This document shows positions 32,351 through 41,631 of a DNA stretch of 43,043 bases, one piece after another (the first letter of the stretch is position 1; the number at the start of each line of letters is the position of its first letter). The notes beneath the pieces are model-generated. The model was not told the DNA's origin and did not search any database. It saw only the letters and a program-made list of their open reading frames with translations. Both the position numbers and the translations under genes were made by a program. Source of the DNA: an uncultured Lachnospiraceae bacterium (lineage in GTDB: Bacteria > Bacillota > Clostridia > Lachnospirales > Lachnospiraceae); NCBI GenBank assembly GCA_900316395.1, contig ONCT01000012.1:1-43043 (forward strand), written 5' to 3'.

Positions 32351-34669
32351 TCAACCACCTGTTGTTCTTTCTATATCTATTACGCCTTCAATATTCTTAA
32401 GCTTTGAACACACATTTTCCAGACTAGCCTTATTATTAACCTCGAAGCCTACTGTAATTGTAGCAATCTCCTTCTTATTGGTGTTCGAATGAATGGTCAC
32501 AATGTCAATGTTCGCTTCAGAGAATGTCTTAGAGACGTCAACTAACACGCCCACACGGCTCCTAACGTAAATGTTAACAGTAGCTAAGTACTTCGCATCC
32601 TTGTCACCTGCAAGATATTCCCTAGACCAGCCTGCTTCAATAAGCCTTGACCTGTCATTCTCAGGCATATTAATAACGTTAACACAATCAGTTCTGTGAA
32701 TAGACAAGCCTCTTCCTCTGGTTACAAAGCCTACAATCTCGTCTCCCGGCACAGGATTACAGCACTTGGAGAATCTGGCCTGGAAGCCTGTCATACCACG
32801 AACAACAACGCCATTACCACTGCTAACGACTTTACCCCGTATATCATTATTAGACTTCTTCTCAGTATCTTCTATAACGCTTTCGTCAGTAACCTCTTCC
32901 TTGAAATCCTTAAGGTACTGATCGTACATACGGCTTACAACCTGTCCTTCATTAAGGCCGCCGTGACCTACAGCAGCTAAGCAGGACTCCCAATCGTGGA
33001 AGCCGTAGCGCATCATTACACTGTCCTGATATTCTGGTCTGTTAATATCATTAAAGTTAATATTCTTCTGCTTTGCAGCATCTATAAGAAGCTCTTTACC
33101 TCTTACAATATTCTCAACCTTGAATTCGTTCTTGAACCACTGATTAATCTTGTTACGAGCCTGAGTTGACTTAACTATATTAAGCCAGTCACGACTTGGT
33201 CCACGAGAATTAGCAGAGGTTAATATCTCAACTCTGTCACCGTTTTGTAATTCATACTCAATAGGCACTAATTTACCATTAACCTTGGCACCAATCATTC
33301 TGTTACCAACGGCAGAATGAACGCTGTATGCGAAGTCAATTGGTGTAGAACCACTTGGGAAATTCTTAACATCACCTTCAGGTGTAAAGCAAAATACTGT
33401 ATCAGAGAACAAATCCAAATCGTTCTTAAGGAGATTAACGAATTCCTTATTGTCATCCATATCCTTTTGCCAGTCAAGGATATCTCTAAGCCAGGAAATC
33501 TTCTCTTCCTCGCCCTTTACAGTAGCACCTTCCCCTGATTCTTTATATTTCCAATGGGCAGCGATACCGTATTCACTTATTCTGTGCATCTCCCAGGTAC
33601 GAATCTGTATCTCGAAAGGCACACCATTAGGACCAATAAGGGTTGTATGCAAGGACTGATACATATTAGGCTTAGGCATTGCAATATAGTCCTTGAACCT
33701 GCCTGGAATCGGAGTATAGCGCTCGTGAATAACACCAAGAGCGGCATAGCAATCAGGAAGATTATCTACAATAATTCTAATTGCAAATAGGTCATATATC
33801 TCGTCAAATTCCTTATTCTGACTAACCATCTTACGATAAATAGAGAATAAGTGCTTAGCTCTTCCATAAATCTCAGCCTTGATTCCTGCAGCATCAATAT
33901 GACCTTGCACCTCTAATACAAGATTATCAACATAGGCATCTCTTTCAGCCTTACGCTGTGCCACAGTCTCAACAATGCTTCTGTAAGCCTCTGGATTATA
34001 ATACTTTAAGGAAAGGTCATCTAGCTCAATCTTGACCTTGGCAATACCAAGTCGCTGAGCCAAAGGAGCGTAGATCTCCATAGTCTCCTTAGCCTTCTCC
34101 TTCTGCTTCTCAGGCTTCATAAACTGCAACGTTCTCATATTGTGAAGTCTGTCGGCAAGCTTAATAATAATTACACGAATATCCTTAGCCATTGCTAAGA
34201 ACATCTTACGAAGATTCTCTGCCTGAATCTCAACCTTGTCCGAAGAATAGCTTAATTGTCCTAACTTGGTAACACCGTCAACAAGTAATGCTACCTCTTC
34301 CCCGAATAAATCCTCTATCTCATCAATAGTCATAAATGTATCTTCAACAACATCGTGAAGCATACCAGCAACTATTGTCTCCTTATCCATCTCAAGATCA
34401 GCAAGAATAAGTGCTACACTAAGAGGATGAATGATGTAATCCTCCCCTGACTTACGCTTCTGACCATTATGGGCTTCATCTGCAATCCTATAAGCCTTCT
34501 CAATAATATCTGTGTTGGCGCTAGGATGATATTTCCTTATACATTCAATTAAAGAATTGTATAATTCTTCCTTCTCAACAAAGTCTTTTGTGGAAATAAG
34601 ATTGCTCTGCTCACGATTAATCTGCCCTGCTACTTTATTAACTTCTTCTTCTGTCATGGTACTAGTCAT
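32351..34669 (-). CDS. rel: Bifunctional (p)ppGpp synthetase/hydrolase Rel
   Basis: A stringent response enzyme of 772 residues that both makes and degrades (p)ppGpp. The hydrolase HD site is intact (HDVVEDT, His105-Asp106), as is the synthetase region (about 275-360, with YQSLHTTL and FEIQIRT). The regulatory half has a TGS domain (CFTPEGDVKNFPSGSTPIDF), a conserved-Cys region (SKCCNPVPGDEI) and a C-terminal ACT domain. I chose ATG at 34669, preceded by AAAGGAG at seven bases; an ATG ten codons earlier lies before that site. A strong promoter precedes it. In many Firmicutes dtd follows rel, but here it is absent. Confidence 0.95.
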   Translation of the reverse strand: MTSTMTEEEVNKVAGQINREQSNLISTKDFVEKEELYNSLIECIRKYHPSANTDIIEKAYRIADEAHNGQKRKSGEDYIIHPLSVALILADLEMDKETIVAGMLHDVVEDTFMTIDEIEDLFGEEVALLVDGVTKLGQLSYSSDKVEIQAENLRKMFLAMAKDIRVIIIKLADRLHNMRTLQFMKPEKQKEKAKETMEIYAPLAQRLGIAKVKIELDDLSLKYYNPEAYRSIVETVAQRKAERDAYVDNLVLEVQGHIDAAGIKAEIYGRAKHLFSIYRKMVSQNKEFDEIYDLFAIRIIVDNLPDCYAALGVIHERYTPIPGRFKDYIAMPKPNMYQSLHTTLIGPNGVPFEIQIRTWEMHRISEYGIAAHWKYKESGEGATVKGEEEKISWLRDILDWQKDMDDNKEFVNLLKNDLDLFSDTVFCFTPEGDVKNFPSGSTPIDFAYSVHSAVGNRMIGAKVNGKLVPIEYELQNGDRVEILTSANSRGPSRDWLNIVKSTQARNKINQWFKNEFKVENIVRGKELLIDAAKQKNINFNDINRPEYQDSVMMRYGFHDWESCLAAVGHGGLNEGQVVSRMYDQYLKDFKEEVTDESVIEDTEKKSNNDIRGKVVSSGNGVVVRGMTGFQARFSKCCNPVPGDEIVGFVTRGRGLSIHRTDCVNVINMPENDRSRLIEAGWSREYLAGDKDAKYLATVNIYVRSRVGVLVDVSKTFSEANIDIVTIHSNTNKKEIATITVGFEVNNKASLENVCSKLKNIEGVIDIERTTGG

Positions 34670-34702
34670 AAGCTCGCTCCTTTCCACAAAAATTTGCATA
34701 AT

Positions 34703-34731
34703 ATTATATCAGATTTTGCCCCATATATCAA
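34703..34731 (-). promoter_or_regulatory. Promoter of the rel-hemZ-hisS-aspS operon
   Basis: On the minus strand TTGATA (34731-34726) and a perfect TATAAT (34708-34703) are 17 bp apart, about 35 bases before the rel start codon. Confidence 0.7.
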
Positions 34732-34740
34732 TTATTCTGA

Positions 34741-34783
34741 CTTAATTCACACTATAATTGTATGCTTAATTCACACTATAATT
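34741..34783. repeat. Direct repeat spanning the stop codon of the histidine phosphatase gene
   Basis: CTTAATTCACACTATAATT occurs at 34741-34759 and 34765-34783, a 24-bp period. Read on the minus strand it duplicates the last codons (Asn-Tyr-Ser-Val-Asn-stop) in frame, so the copy past the stop would encode the same tail. Confidence 0.85.
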
Positions 34784-35557
34784 ATCGGCATCCATATTTA
34801 CTTGTTTTAAGGTCAAGTTGCCCTTGTCATACTCAAGTAATGTAATTGAGGAATTATTAAGTCCTTCTATTCCCTTCATCTGTTCTGGAAACAGAGAATC
34901 TAAGAGCCACACAAAGGAAGAATGGCCTACAACAAGCACATTTGCGCCATCCGGAGAATTCTTACATATTTCCTTCAGAGCCTTGTAGAATTGATTGACC
35001 ATCTTATTTTTATTTGGTGCGTATACAGGAGAATTGAACGACTTATCATTCACATTTCCAACAAGGAATTCTTCGTCATATTGCGGAAACATCTTAGCAA
35101 CTTCCGCCTGAGGCTTTCCCTCAATGTCGCCCCAATTTATATCATTGAGAAGATTCATAGCTTCAAGCCTTGGTAGCCCATTAATGTTTTCTTCAAGTAT
35201 TATATTGGCTGTATCTATAGTTCTGCTTAGTTCTGATGTATACACCTTATCAAAACTAATGCTTTTAAGAGCATTACCTGTCTTCTTAGTGGAATTAATG
35301 CCTTCCGTGGTAAGCTTTGCATCTGTACCACTTCCTGCATAGATATTATTGGCATTAGCATCCGTCTTACCGTGTCGTACAAAATATATGTTAATGTGCT
35401 TATCCTCATTGATACGCGAAATGTCAATAGCGTCATTCACCCTATAATCCCTAACATAAAGAAATGTAAAGCATATGGCACTTACAAATACTATGCACAC
35501 AACAATAAACAATACTATGGTACTAGATTTATATCCTTTTTTCTTATTTGAATCCAT
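34766..35557 (-). CDS. Membrane-anchored histidine phosphatase family protein
   Basis: A 263-residue protein with one membrane helix (about 10-32) and an outside phosphoglycerate mutase-like domain. The catalytic RHG is in YFVRHGKTDANANN, the second His in VVGHSSFVWLL, and the acid in NDINWGDIEG. Members hydrolyse phosphate from diverse substrates, and the extracytoplasmic position suggests a surface or scavenged substrate. GGGAG precedes ATG 35557. It is 11 bases after the GNAT gene and lies upstream of the rel promoter. The end of the gene has a 24-bp tandem duplication. Confidence 0.85.
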   Translation of the reverse strand: MDSNKKKGYKSSTIVLFIVVCIVFVSAICFTFLYVRDYRVNDAIDISRINEDKHINIYFVRHGKTDANANNIYAGSGTDAKLTTEGINSTKKTGNALKSISFDKVYTSELSRTIDTANIILEENINGLPRLEAMNLLNDINWGDIEGKPQAEVAKMFPQYDEEFLVGNVNDKSFNSPVYAPNKNKMVNQFYKALKEICKNSPDGANVLVVGHSSFVWLLDSLFPEQMKGIEGLNNSSITLLEYDKGNLTLKQVNMDADNYSVN

Positions 35558-35568
35558 TACAAACTCCC

Positions 35569-36375
35569 TTAAACACTTAATATATATTTGTCATCCTTTT
35601 GGTGTCGAAATCCTAGCTTCTTAATAAGCTTTATACTTGGTATATTCTCTTTATCAACTCTTACGATTATGGATTTTTTCCCTAAGGTGTTAAATGTGTA
35701 ATCAATAATTGCTAAGCAAACCTCTGTAGCAATAACCTGATTCTGATATGGCACTGATACCTGATATGACAATTCCACCTGGCTGTAATCCTTGCAGCTT
35801 TCCTTAGTCTCAACTCCGGCTCTTCCAATTACCTTGCCATCAGCCTTATTAACTATAAGCCACAGACCATAGCCGAAGAATTTATATATTCTCTCAATAT
35901 ACTGCTTCTGATACTCTCTCTCTTCATCAGGTTCAAACAATGGCTCCATGAACTCTGTCATAGACTCATGACTATATATATCACATATAGCATCAAAGTC
36001 ATCTAGGGAATGTTCCCTGATTATGCATCTATTTGTCTCTAATATGGTAAGTGGTCTATTATGGAATCTGCAATCAACAGTCTCTAAGTCCATCTTCTCT
36101 ATAGCAGCAAGGTCAGTAACGATATACGCACAGGTTAAGGGTTCAAGGGTAGTTGATTCATAACCCAACACGCCAATATCGTGAGCCTCTAGCAAGGCGA
36201 TTGTATCATTGGACTTAGCAATTCCAACACATCTTCTGTTATTAAAAAAAGGTTGCCAATTATCATTTATAATATCAGCAACCTTGACATATTCATAATC
36301 ATTTGGCGGAAATTCACTGTAAAGCAGCTCCTCTTCGTCAGGGGTCAAATCGCTAATTATAGTAAAGTTACACAT
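35569..36375 (-). CDS. GNAT N-acetyltransferase with HAD-like N-terminal remnant
   Basis: A 268-residue protein. The C-terminal part (about 112-265) is a GCN5-type acetyltransferase: IIREHSLDDFDAICDIY, IVNKADGKVIGRAGVE, LSYQVSVPYQNQVIATEVCL, and the acetyl-CoA end VDKENIPSIKLIKKLGFR. Residues 1-110 resemble the last part of HAD phosphatase-like proteins (DIGVLGYESTTLEPLTCAYIVTDL) but lack the HAD catalytic DxD start, so this half is probably non-catalytic. The substrate is unknown. Its ATG overlaps the dapF stop region by eight bases with a GGGGAG site, so it is co-translated with dapF. Confidence 0.8.
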   Translation of the reverse strand: MCNFTIISDLTPDEEELLYSEFPPNDYEYVKVADIINDNWQPFFNNRRCVGIAKSNDTIALLEAHDIGVLGYESTTLEPLTCAYIVTDLAAIEKMDLETVDCRFHNRPLTILETNRCIIREHSLDDFDAICDIYSHESMTEFMEPLFEPDEEREYQKQYIERIYKFFGYGLWLIVNKADGKVIGRAGVETKESCKDYSQVELSYQVSVPYQNQVIATEVCLAIIDYTFNTLGKKSIIVRVDKENIPSIKLIKKLGFRHQKDDKYILSV

Positions 36376-37204
36376 CTATCTCCCCTTCAAAAACAATTTC
36401 AGCTGGGCCACTCATAAATACAGTGTTATCCTTCTTATCATATTCAATTGTAAGAAAACCTCCAAGAAGTTCAACATCAACAGGCGACTTAGCAACTCCG
36501 TTAATAATGCAGGATACTGCAGTGGCGCATGCACCTGTTCCACATGCAAGCGTCTCACCTGAGCCACGCTCCCATACTCTCATACGAACTCTGTTGTCAT
36601 CTATGATATTGATAAATTCCGTATTAATTTTGTTAGGGAAAGCCTTGTAATTCTCAAAATGTGGCCCCATTTTCTCAAGGTCTAGCTTACGAACATCTTC
36701 ATCCATTCTTATTACACAGTGAGGATTACCCATTGATATACAGTCAACCACATATTCTTCGCCGTCAACCTCAATGGTTTCACCTAGCATCTTCTCATTA
36801 TTACTAATAACTGGAACCTTCTCGGCAATAAATTCAGGACTTCCCATATCAACTCGAACTGACTTAACCTTGCCATCTACCACATTAAGCTCTAGTGTCT
36901 TGATTCCTGCTAAGGTCTCTATTGTAACAGTAGTCTTATTAGTTAGTCCCTTGTCATGTACGAACTTACCAACACATCTGATTCCGTTGCCGCACATCTC
37001 GCCACGAGAACCGTCAGCGTTATACATTATCATCTGAAAATCTGCTACATCAGAAGCAGCAACCAGAATTAGGCCGTCTGAGCCGATTCCGAAATGGCGG
37101 TCACTAACCTTAATAGCAACTTTATCAGCATCCTTTATCATTTCCTTAGTGCAGTCAACATATACATAATCGTTACCACAGCCTTGCATTTTAGTAAATT
37201 TCAT
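36368..37204 (-). CDS. dapF: Diaminopimelate epimerase
   Basis: Converts LL- to meso-diaminopimelate for lysine and peptidoglycan synthesis, without cofactor. The 278 residues include the family marks GCGNDYVYVDC, FGIGSDGLILV and the two catalytic cysteines, Cys71 in GEMCGNGIRC and Cys221 in LACGTGACA. It heads a minus-strand group with the GNAT protein and the membrane phosphatase. The 196-bp region upstream contains a nested hairpin (37255-37390). Confidence 0.95.
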   Translation of the reverse strand: MKFTKMQGCGNDYVYVDCTKEMIKDADKVAIKVSDRHFGIGSDGLILVAASDVADFQMIMYNADGSRGEMCGNGIRCVGKFVHDKGLTNKTTVTIETLAGIKTLELNVVDGKVKSVRVDMGSPEFIAEKVPVISNNEKMLGETIEVDGEEYVVDCISMGNPHCVIRMDEDVRKLDLEKMGPHFENYKAFPNKINTEFINIIDDNRVRMRVWERGSGETLACGTGACATAVSCIINGVAKSPVDVELLGGFLTIEYDKKDNTVFMSGPAEIVFEGEIDV

Positions 37205-37254
37205 AATCTATCTCCTTGTATTACTTAAGCACTACAGGTCATACTTTCAATGAC

Positions 37255-37390
37255 GGATATGCACCTGTTCACTCATACAATTCATATTCATATAAGTGAT
37301 ATATACCTGTTCGCTCATACAGAAAATCGCTCTACAGGTATATATCACTTATATCCATAACACACATTGTCGCTCTTCAGGTGCATATCC
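37255..37390. repeat. Nested double hairpin, conserved-loop element inside another
   Basis: The outer arms 37255-37267 and 37378-37390 pair perfectly over 13 bp; the inner arms 37290-37309 and 37335-37354 pair perfectly over 20 bp. The inner loop (37310-37334) contains CGCTCATACAGAAAATCGC. The outer loop is a second copy of the same motif split in two: TTCACTCATACA (37268-37279) on the left and TTGTCGCTCTT (37367-37377) on the right. Both arm pairs end in ACCTG/CAGGT next to the loop. It lies after hisA and before dapF and probably terminates the guaB-hisA transcript. Confidence 0.8.
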
Positions 37391-37400
37391 TACACTTAGC

Positions 37401-38180
37401 TTATACACCTTTAACACAGGACAATACAGTTTCGTAATTAAGCGGGCCGCCGAATAGGTCCAGGGCGGAGCCAACTGTTACATTAAGCTTATCATTTCCG
37501 ATTTCTTTGATGGCCATAACGTCATCATAGTCACCTACGCCACCAGCATAAGTAATAGGAATGCCTTCCCACTTACCAAGTAGCTTAACAAGCTCCACTT
37601 CTATTCCACACTGCTTGCCTTCCACATCAGCTGCGTGAATAAGGAACTCGTCACAATAGGCTGAAAGAGAGCTTAAAAGCTCTAGTGTAACCTCTTCACG
37701 AGTGAACTTCTGCCATCTGTCAGTAACTACAAAGTAGTCATCACCCTTCCTTCGGCAGCTAAGATCTAATACTATATGCTCCTTACCTACAGCATCAACA
37801 AGCTTATTAAGATTATCATAATTAATCTTACCATCCTTGAACACATAGGATGTAACAATGACATGGCTAGCGCCAGCCTCTATATATCCCTTGGCATTGT
37901 CAGCATTAACACCTCCGCCAATCTGAAGGTTGTTAGGATATGTCTTAATTGCCGCTAATGCCTGGTTCCTTGTCTCTTCATAGTAAGGGCTGTCAGGATG
38001 GTTAAGCATTATTACATGACCACCTCTTAGTCCTTCCTTAGCATAAAAGGACGCAAAAAATGTTGCATCCTTCTTAGAGACAAAATTCTCGTTAGCGGTG
38101 TCAACATCATCATTTAAAGACCCGCCAACAATTTGTTTTACTTTACCATTATGTATATCAATACAAGGTCTAAATTCCAT
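37401..38180 (-). CDS. hisA: HisA of the eukaryotic (HIS6) type, ProFAR isomerase
   Basis: Isomerises ProFAR to PRFAR in histidine synthesis with a TIM-barrel fold. The 259-residue sequence follows the yeast HIS6-type subfamily (TIGR02129) rather than standard bacterial HisA: CIDIHNGKVKQIVGGSLNDD, NFVSKK, HVIMLN, LQIGGGVN, VIVTSYVF, VLDLSCRRKGDDYFVVTDRW, EFLIHAADVEGKQCGIEVEL, ITYAGGV, and TVGSALDLFGG. It is isolated from other his biosynthetic genes and follows guaB on the same strand by 113 bp. GAAGGAG precedes ATG 38180 by five bases. Confidence 0.9.
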   Translation of the reverse strand: MEFRPCIDIHNGKVKQIVGGSLNDDVDTANENFVSKKDATFFASFYAKEGLRGGHVIMLNHPDSPYYEETRNQALAAIKTYPNNLQIGGGVNADNAKGYIEAGASHVIVTSYVFKDGKINYDNLNKLVDAVGKEHIVLDLSCRRKGDDYFVVTDRWQKFTREEVTLELLSSLSAYCDEFLIHAADVEGKQCGIEVELVKLLGKWEGIPITYAGGVGDYDDVMAIKEIGNDKLNVTVGSALDLFGGPLNYETVLSCVKGV

Positions 38181-38223
38181 AGTTCTCCTTCTTTAATACA
38201 TTACAGCGCTTACAAGGAGTTTC

Positions 38224-38293
38224 GCCCATTTTAGTTTTCGCTTCGCGAAAAGGGGCTCAACGTGCAGCACTCTGACTTCGTCATAATGCTGCA
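38224..38293 (-). terminator. Two hairpins after guaB
   Basis: On the minus strand a first hairpin pairs TGCAGCA with TGCTGCA (38287-38293 and 38263-38269), with an inner TGAC/GTCA. A second pairs TTTTCGC with GCGAAAA (38251-38245 and 38241-38235), flanked by GCCC/GGGC. The first begins at the guaB stop codon. Neither has a clear T tract, so termination may be partial and hisA may be read through. Confidence 0.4.
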
Positions 38294-39772
<1,479 letters not shown>

Positions 39773-39802
39773 TTATAAATGTATTATTATTAAGGGCAAA
39801 TA

Positions 39803-40072
39803 CTATTCTTCTTTGCCATGCATATCTCTAAATATTCCTGCAATCATATCGAATACAATCCATATACCACCGCCAACGGTAGCTGCTAAGAATATTAATA
39901 CAATATTGATAAGTAAATCCTTACTTGTTAGGGTATCCTGCATAAATCCAGTAAATATGGTATAAATCGGTTTAATCAGGAAAATGTAACCTGCAACAAA
40001 AAGTGCCAAGCCAGCACCAACAATAGATATTAACTTAGCTATAACCTTGCAAGCACCTTCGCTTAACTTCAC
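39803..40072 (-). CDS. Uncharacterised small membrane protein (89 aa)
   Basis: I do not recognise this protein. It has two membrane segments, about residues 13-35 and 50-75, and a charged C-terminus (RDMHGKEE). I chose GTG at 40072, four to five bases after GAGGAGA; a TTG five codons upstream lies before that site. It precedes guaB on the same strand by 45 bases and could be co-transcribed with it. No function is proposed. Confidence 0.6.
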   Translation of the reverse strand: MKLSEGACKVIAKLISIVGAGLALFVAGYIFLIKPIYTIFTGFMQDTLTSKDLLINIVLIFLAATVGGGIWIVFDMIAGIFRDMHGKEE

Positions 40073-40185
40073 TTTTTCTCCTCTCAAACAAAGCGTTTAC
40101 TCATCAAATTATAATAATTTATAATAACAAAAATAGCACTAATTATCAATGATAATAGTGCTAATTTTAGTGTTTTATTTGTGAA

Positions 40186-40632
40186 TTATGGCAACATATA
40201 GTATATAAGTCCGAATCCTATTCCAAGTATTGCGCCTACAACCACATCTTTGACAAAATGAACCCTCTCAATAACCCGAAGTGCAGCTAACACTAACCCG
40301 AATACTAGCATAGGAATTCCCAGCCTGTAATCATAATAGAATACCGTCATAGCTATTATGAATATGGAAAATGTATGACGAGAAGGCATACTCTTGCCCT
40401 TGGTGGTCTTGCCTGTCATAGGCGGGATTCCAGTGACTTCATAAGGTCGCGGAGCATTATATATATGGCGAAAAGCCGAAACCAGCACAAAGGAAATACC
40501 AGGGACTAATATCGCCTCTATAAAGCTTACTTTATTCTCAATAAAAAACATAACCAAAACAGCGATGTAGGCTATCGCCGTAATTACAGTTATAGTACGG
40601 TCTAATATAATAACAATCTTTTCTTTCATCAT
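40186..40632 (-). CDS. PAP2 family membrane phosphatase
   Basis: A 148-residue lipid-phosphate phosphatase-like protein with about five membrane helices. The three motifs are present but the first is altered: RHIYNAPRP, where the family has KxxxxxxRP, then MPSRH, then RVIERVHFVKD, carrying the last His and Asp. Likely substrates are undecaprenyl pyrophosphate or other lipid phosphates at the outer membrane face. ATG 40632 has AGGTT upstream. The conserved-loop hairpin at 40653-40714 lies directly in front. Confidence 0.8.
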   Translation of the reverse strand: MMKEKIVIILDRTITVITAIAYIAVLVMFFIENKVSFIEAILVPGISFVLVSAFRHIYNAPRPYEVTGIPPMTGKTTKGKSMPSRHTFSIFIIAMTVFYYDYRLGIPMLVFGLVLAALRVIERVHFVKDVVVGAILGIGFGLIYYMLP

Positions 40633-40652
40633 TTAACCTAGTATAATGTACC

Positions 40653-40714
40653 GATATTTTGAAAAAACTGTACGCTCATGAAGAAAATCGCTTAACAGTT
40701 TTTTCCAAAATATC
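40653..40714. repeat. Long hairpin with conserved loop motif (between csp and the PAP2 gene)
   Basis: The arms 40653-40671 and 40695-40714 pair over 19 bp with one bulged base. The 23-nt loop (40672-40694) contains CGCTCATGAAGAAAATCGC, identical over 19 bases to the complement of the loop at 12319-12341, while the stems differ completely. The stem carries AAAAAACTGT / ACAGTTTTTT, so it may also end transcription. Confidence 0.85.
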
Positions 40715-40747
40715 TCGCTTTATTAATGTCTATATGAGATAAAACTT

Positions 40748-40776
40748 AAAAAAGGCGATATGCCTAACATATCGCC
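40748..40776 (-). terminator. Terminator of the cold-shock gene
   Basis: On the minus strand GGCGATATG and CATATCGCC form a perfect 9-bp stem followed by TTTTTT. Confidence 0.9.
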
Positions 40777-40840
40777 ATAGTGTATCACATTGTACTATAT
40801 AACAAAAGGTACATTCATAACAATTAACCCCTAATAATAA

Positions 40841-41044
40841 TTAAGCTGTCTTAACGTTAATTGCTTGTGGCCCTTTTTCGCCCTCTGACACCTCATATTC
40901 TACCTCGGCGCCTTCCTTAAGCGTCTTGTACTCATCATCTGATACGATACCTGAGAAATGTACGAATATATCATTACCTTCCTCATCACAGATAAATCCA
41001 TAGCCCTTCTGGTTATTAAACCATTTTACTGTACCTTTGCTCAC
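40841..41044 (-). CDS. Cold-shock protein (CspA family)
   Basis: A 67-residue single-stranded nucleic acid-binding protein, an RNA chaperone. RNP1 is KGYGFI (13-18) and RNP2 is DIFVHF (25-30). The start is GTG at 41044, eight bases after GGAGG. The leader is about 45 nt from a likely promoter at 41097-41125. It is monocistronic and has its own terminator. Confidence 0.95.
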   Translation of the reverse strand: MSKGTVKWFNNQKGYGFICDEEGNDIFVHFSGIVSDDEYKTLKEGAEVEYEVSEGEKGPQAINVKTA

Positions 41045-41096
41045 CTTTACTTCCTCCGAAATTATAAATAAAAATCTACGCTTTCACGCAAGAAAA

Positions 41097-41125
41097 ATGC
41101 TAACATAAAACAACATAAAATTCAA
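41097..41125 (-). promoter_or_regulatory. Probable promoter of the cold-shock gene
   Basis: On the minus strand TTGAAT (41125-41120) and TAGCAT (41102-41097) are 17 bp apart. It lies six bases outside the stop of the DUF5721 gene. Confidence 0.45.
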
Positions 41126-41130
41126 GTGTT

Positions 41131-41631
41131 TTATAACATCTTGTCGAAGACAATTCCAGCAGAATTAAGAAAATCAAACATCCATTTGTCAAATGCGTGC
41201 TCTAAGCTCTTATCCAAGCTGAACTCCTTCATGCTTGTTCCTGTTGTAATTGTAAGATTGCCATCTACAAACCTAAATATTGCTACAAGATGCATATCAC
41301 TTGCTGCTACTGATAACTCATTTGCCATGGCAATCTGCTCAACAATATTACAAGGCAAAGCGAATATAATCTGAAAGCTAAGAGGCGCCTTCTTGCCTTT
41401 AACAATGTTGTAGCACCAGTCTCTAAACATTTCGTAGGGCATAAGAGAATCTCTCTCATCCATCTTATCTAATTCAACATCGCTGAAGAAATCGTCTAGT
41501 CTGTGGCCATCAATATTAAAGGATGCAAATGTGTTAATTGTAGCTTCCTGAAGCAGAAAAAAGTCGAATGTATTTTTTAATAGCAATTCATTCATACATT
41601 TTCTAACTTCAATTACGTTGTATGATACCAT
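41131..41631 (-). CDS. DUF5721 family protein
   Basis: A 166-residue protein of a Lachnospiraceae-type family. The opening (IEVRKCMNELLLKNTFDFFL, then QEATINTFASFNIDGHRLDD) fits DUF5721 as I recall it. No signal peptide or membrane helix is visible, and the function is unknown. Its ATG shares one base with the stop codon of the upstream transporter gene (TAATG), so translation is coupled. Confidence 0.7.
   Translation of the reverse strand: MVSYNVIEVRKCMNELLLKNTFDFFLLQEATINTFASFNIDGHRLDDFFSDVELDKMDERDSLMPYEMFRDWCYNIVKGKKAPLSFQIIFALPCNIVEQIAMANELSVAASDMHLVAIFRFVDGNLTITTGTSMKEFSLDKSLEHAFDKWMFDFLNSAGIVFDKML

Noticed and set aside
37255..37390. CRISPR-like repeat unit
   Set aside because: The repeats are inverted and nested, not direct repeats with spacers, and no cas gene is present.
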